NCBI GenBank assembly: GCA_002731735.1
Contig: PCCM01000109.1
Coordinates: 1,921-9,955, forward strand
Direction of reading: 5' to 3'
Source of the DNA: Gemmatimonadota bacterium
GTDB lineage: Bacteria > Gemmatimonadota > Gemmatimonadetes > Longimicrobiales > Gaopeijiaceae
DNA length: 8,035 nucleotides
The notes below the pieces were generated by a model, which was not told where the DNA came from, ran no database searches, and saw only the letters and a list, made by a program, of their open reading frames with translations. Both the position numbers and the translations under genes were made by a program. Positions 6,406 through 8,035 of this stretch are shown piece after piece (within the stretch, counting starts at the first letter, position 1; each line of letters begins with the position of its first letter).

Positions 6406-6429
6406 TTACCTGAACCGGAATAGGTCCGA

Positions 6430-6900
6430 ATGCTCGAACCGAACGTTGTTTTGAATGAGTTGGAGGATCTGAGGGAGAACGGATTCCTCTCGGATACCCT
6501 CTTGCGGCGAATCGTAAAGAACACTGCGGCGGCCGACGATCGCTTCGACTGGGTCGGCGTTTACCTCGTGAACTCCGAGGAGAACGTGGTGTGGCTGCAC
6601 AACTACGTGGGAAGAGCCACGACGCACGCCAAGATTCCGATCGGTGAGGGCGTATGCGGCACCGCTGTCTCACAAGGGGAGAACACAAATGTCCCCGATG
6701 TGAGTGTGGTAGAGCACTACATCGAGAGTGATCGTAGAACCAAATCCGAGATGGTTGTCCTGATCCGCGGCGACGATGAGATCTTCGGGCTGATCAATAT
6801 CGAGAGTAGAACGGAAGAGGCGTTTACGGACGAGGACAGTGCAGCCGTCCAATCCCTGGCGGACAAGGTCGCCGAGCAGCTAGCCCAGGAGCGTAGCTGA
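6430..6900 (+). CDS. GAF-domain protein of the fRMsr fold without its catalytic cysteine
   Basis: The 156-residue protein is a single GAF domain (about 15-153) resembling free methionine-(R)-sulfoxide reductase (YebR/MsrC). Matching blocks are DRFDWVGVYLV, IPIGEGVCGTAV, VPDV, SEMVVLI, IFGLINIES and FTDEDSAAVQSLADKVAEQL. In E. coli fRMsr the redox cysteines are C84, C94 and C118. Only the C94 equivalent (C76, GVCG) remains; by my by-eye alignment the C84 position is His66 and the catalytic C118 position (IACD in the enzyme) is Ser100 (IESD). The methionine-binding LDID motif reads INIE. It is therefore probably not a sulfoxide reductase but a stand-alone ligand-binding or sensor GAF. The ATG is firmly bounded by an in-frame TAG at 6421-6423, with only a weak AGG as ribosome site. 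glcD follows after 65 bases. Confidence 0.85.
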   Translation: MLEPNVVLNELEDLRENGFLSDTLLRRIVKNTAAADDRFDWVGVYLVNSEENVVWLHNYVGRATTHAKIPIGEGVCGTAVSQGENTNVPDVSVVEHYIESDRRTKSEMVVLIRGDDEIFGLINIESRTEEAFTDEDSAAVQSLADKVAEQLAQERS

Positions 6901-6955
6901 CAGCCTACCGGGTTCATCGGTAAGAATCAGGTGGCCGACGGCGCTATCACCCGCC

Positions 6956-6959
6956 GAGG
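6956..6959 (+). promoter_or_regulatory. Ribosome binding site of glcD
   Basis: GAGG lies 6 bases before the glcD ATG, a normal Shine-Dalgarno spacing. It is the clearest ribosome site in the window; most other starts here have poor ones. An in-frame stop at 6921-6923, with no start codon between it and the ATG, also fixes the start. Confidence 0.55.
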
Positions 6960-6965
6960 CCCGGG

Positions 6966-8035
6966 ATGGAGAACATATTGCCAGAGCCGCTGACGAAGGA
7001 GTTGAGGGATCGCCTCCGAGGTGTCGTGGGAGACGCTTGGGTCATCGTCGACGCGGATCGTCTTCTGGCTTATGAATCCGACGGGCTGACCGCCTACCGA
7101 AGGACGCCACGAGCGGTCGTGCTCCCTCGGAACACCGACGAAGTCAGCCGTGTGCTGGGCATCCTTTCGCAGGAAGCAGTGCCCGTGGTCCCGAGAGGTG
7201 CGGGAACGGGACTCTCCGGGGGCGCGCTGGCGGATGGTGACGCGGTCGTGGTCGGTACGGCACGGATGACCGACCTGCTCGAGCTCGACCCCGGGAACCG
7301 ACTCGCCCGGGTTCAGCCGGGGATGATCAACGCCCATCTCACGACCGCCGCCGAGCCCTTCGGGCTTTACTATGCGCCCGATCCTTCCTCCCAGAGCGCT
7401 TGTACTCTAGGTGGGAACGTGGCCGAGAATTCGGGCGGGCCCCACTGCCTCAAGTACGGTGTCACGTCGCGGTATGTGACGGGGCTCAGGGTCGTAACCT
7501 ACGACGGGAAGGTCGTAGACCTTGGGGGCTTCGGCCGGGAGCCAGGCGGATACGACCTTGTCGGCGTGTTCGTCGGTTCTGAGGGATGTTTCGGAATCGC
7601 TACCGAGATCGAGGTGCGACTTCTCCCGAAGTCCGAAGCAGTGTCTACTCTACTGGCGATCTTCGACCGATTGGGAGATGCTGGCAGTGCCGTGACCGAG
7701 ATCATGGCCGAGGGCCTGATGCCGGCGGCTCTGGAGATCATCGACGGACCCACGATCCGAGCGGTCGAGGCGAGTGTGTTCGCGGCGGGGTTCCCGACCG
7801 ACGCGGCGGCGGCGCTGGTGGTCGAGTTCGACGGGATCGAGGCGGGCCTTGCGGCCGATGTCGAACGGGCGGTGGCCTGCTGCCGGGAGGCGGGGGCCCG
7901 GGAGGTCCGAACGGCCGACTCGACGGAGGAGCGGCTGGCGTTTTGGCAAGGCCGCAAGAAGGCTTTCGGGGCCATGGGCCAGATAGCGAGCGATCTCCTG
8001 GTTCAGGACGCGACGGTCCCACGGAGCCAGCTTAC
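6966..8035 (+). CDS. glcD: Glycolate oxidase-type FAD-linked oxidase, GlcD subunit (3' end outside window)
   Basis: The frame stays open from an ATG with a good ribosome site to the window end, giving the first 356 residues; E. coli GlcD has 499, so about 140 are missing. GlcD is the FAD subunit of glycolate oxidase, which oxidises glycolate (or D-lactate and other 2-hydroxyacids in relatives) with GlcE and GlcF. The FAD-binding PCMH-type domain is clear: RTPRAVVLPRNTDEVSRVL (about 46-64), the pyrophosphate loop PRGAGTGLSGG (76-86), PDPSSQSACTLGGNVAENSG (138-157), and GSEGCFGIATEIEVRLLP (204-221). The C-terminal FAD-oxidase domain begins near 230, with RKKAF and QDATVPRSQL close to the edge, as in GlcD. 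Substrate cannot be decided among glycolate, D-lactate and similar acids. glcE/glcF-like genes, or a fused Fe-S partner, would be expected to the right. Confidence 0.9.
   Translation, partial: MENILPEPLTKELRDRLRGVVGDAWVIVDADRLLAYESDGLTAYRRTPRAVVLPRNTDEVSRVLGILSQEAVPVVPRGAGTGLSGGALADGDAVVVGTARMTDLLELDPGNRLARVQPGMINAHLTTAAEPFGLYYAPDPSSQSACTLGGNVAENSGGPHCLKYGVTSRYVTGLRVVTYDGKVVDLGGFGREPGGYDLVGVFVGSEGCFGIATEIEVRLLPKSEAVSTLLAIFDRLGDAGSAVTEIMAEGLMPAALEIIDGPTIRAVEASVFAAGFPTDAAAALVVEFDGIEAGLAADVERAVACCREAGAREVRTADSTEERLAFWQGRKKAFGAMGQIASDLLVQDATVPRSQL

Noticed and set aside
6430..6900. Calling this gene msrC (free methionine-R-sulfoxide reductase)
   Set aside because: The catalytic cysteine position is Ser100 and the methionine-binding acidic residues are changed.
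6905..6922. TACCG...CGGTA stem between the GAF gene and glcD
   Set aside because: The stem is only five pairs with a seven-base loop and no T-tract, so it is not convincing as a terminator.

Overview
The window is GC-rich (about 60% by eye) bacterial DNA, densely packed with genes. A long plant/cyanobacterial-type IspH, an M42 aminopeptidase, a GlcD-type oxidase and an unusual RnfD-like gene suggest an uncultured Gemmatimonadota or Acidobacteriota-like environmental bacterium. That placement is an impression from protein style, not a phylogenetic result. I see no tRNA, rRNA, CRISPR array, insertion sequence or phage gene.

Layout. (1) 1-531 (+): a DUF4395 membrane protein at the window edge, followed by a possible intrinsic terminator. 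(2) 690-3259 (+): a two-gene unit overlapping as GTGA. The first gene is an RnfD/NqrB-family membrane protein with a C-terminal domain carrying four exact C-x7-C pairs (Sel1/Hcp-like). The second is a membrane-anchored SUMF1/formylglycine-generating-enzyme-like protein that lacks both catalytic cysteines. (3) 3299-4519 (-): ispH, convergent with unit 2. (4) A 131-base divergent intergenic region. (5) 4651-8035 (+): fxsA, an M42 metallopeptidase, a GAF-domain protein derived from the free-methionine-sulfoxide-reductase fold, and glcD, which runs off the right edge.

How the genes work together. Only unit 2 looks like a dedicated two-component system. An orphan RnfD-like membrane core with a predicted extracytoplasmic disulfide-rich repeat domain is translationally coupled to an anchored SUMF1-like protein, and no other Rnf/Nqr subunit lies nearby. 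This is the best candidate for something undescribed. The genes on the right are housekeeping or metabolic (isoprenoid synthesis, peptide turnover, 2-hydroxyacid oxidation) and share a strand rather than an obvious pathway. Two of the enzyme-fold proteins (SUMF1-like and GAF) have lost the residues that define the catalytic members of their families, so names transferred by similarity would mislead.
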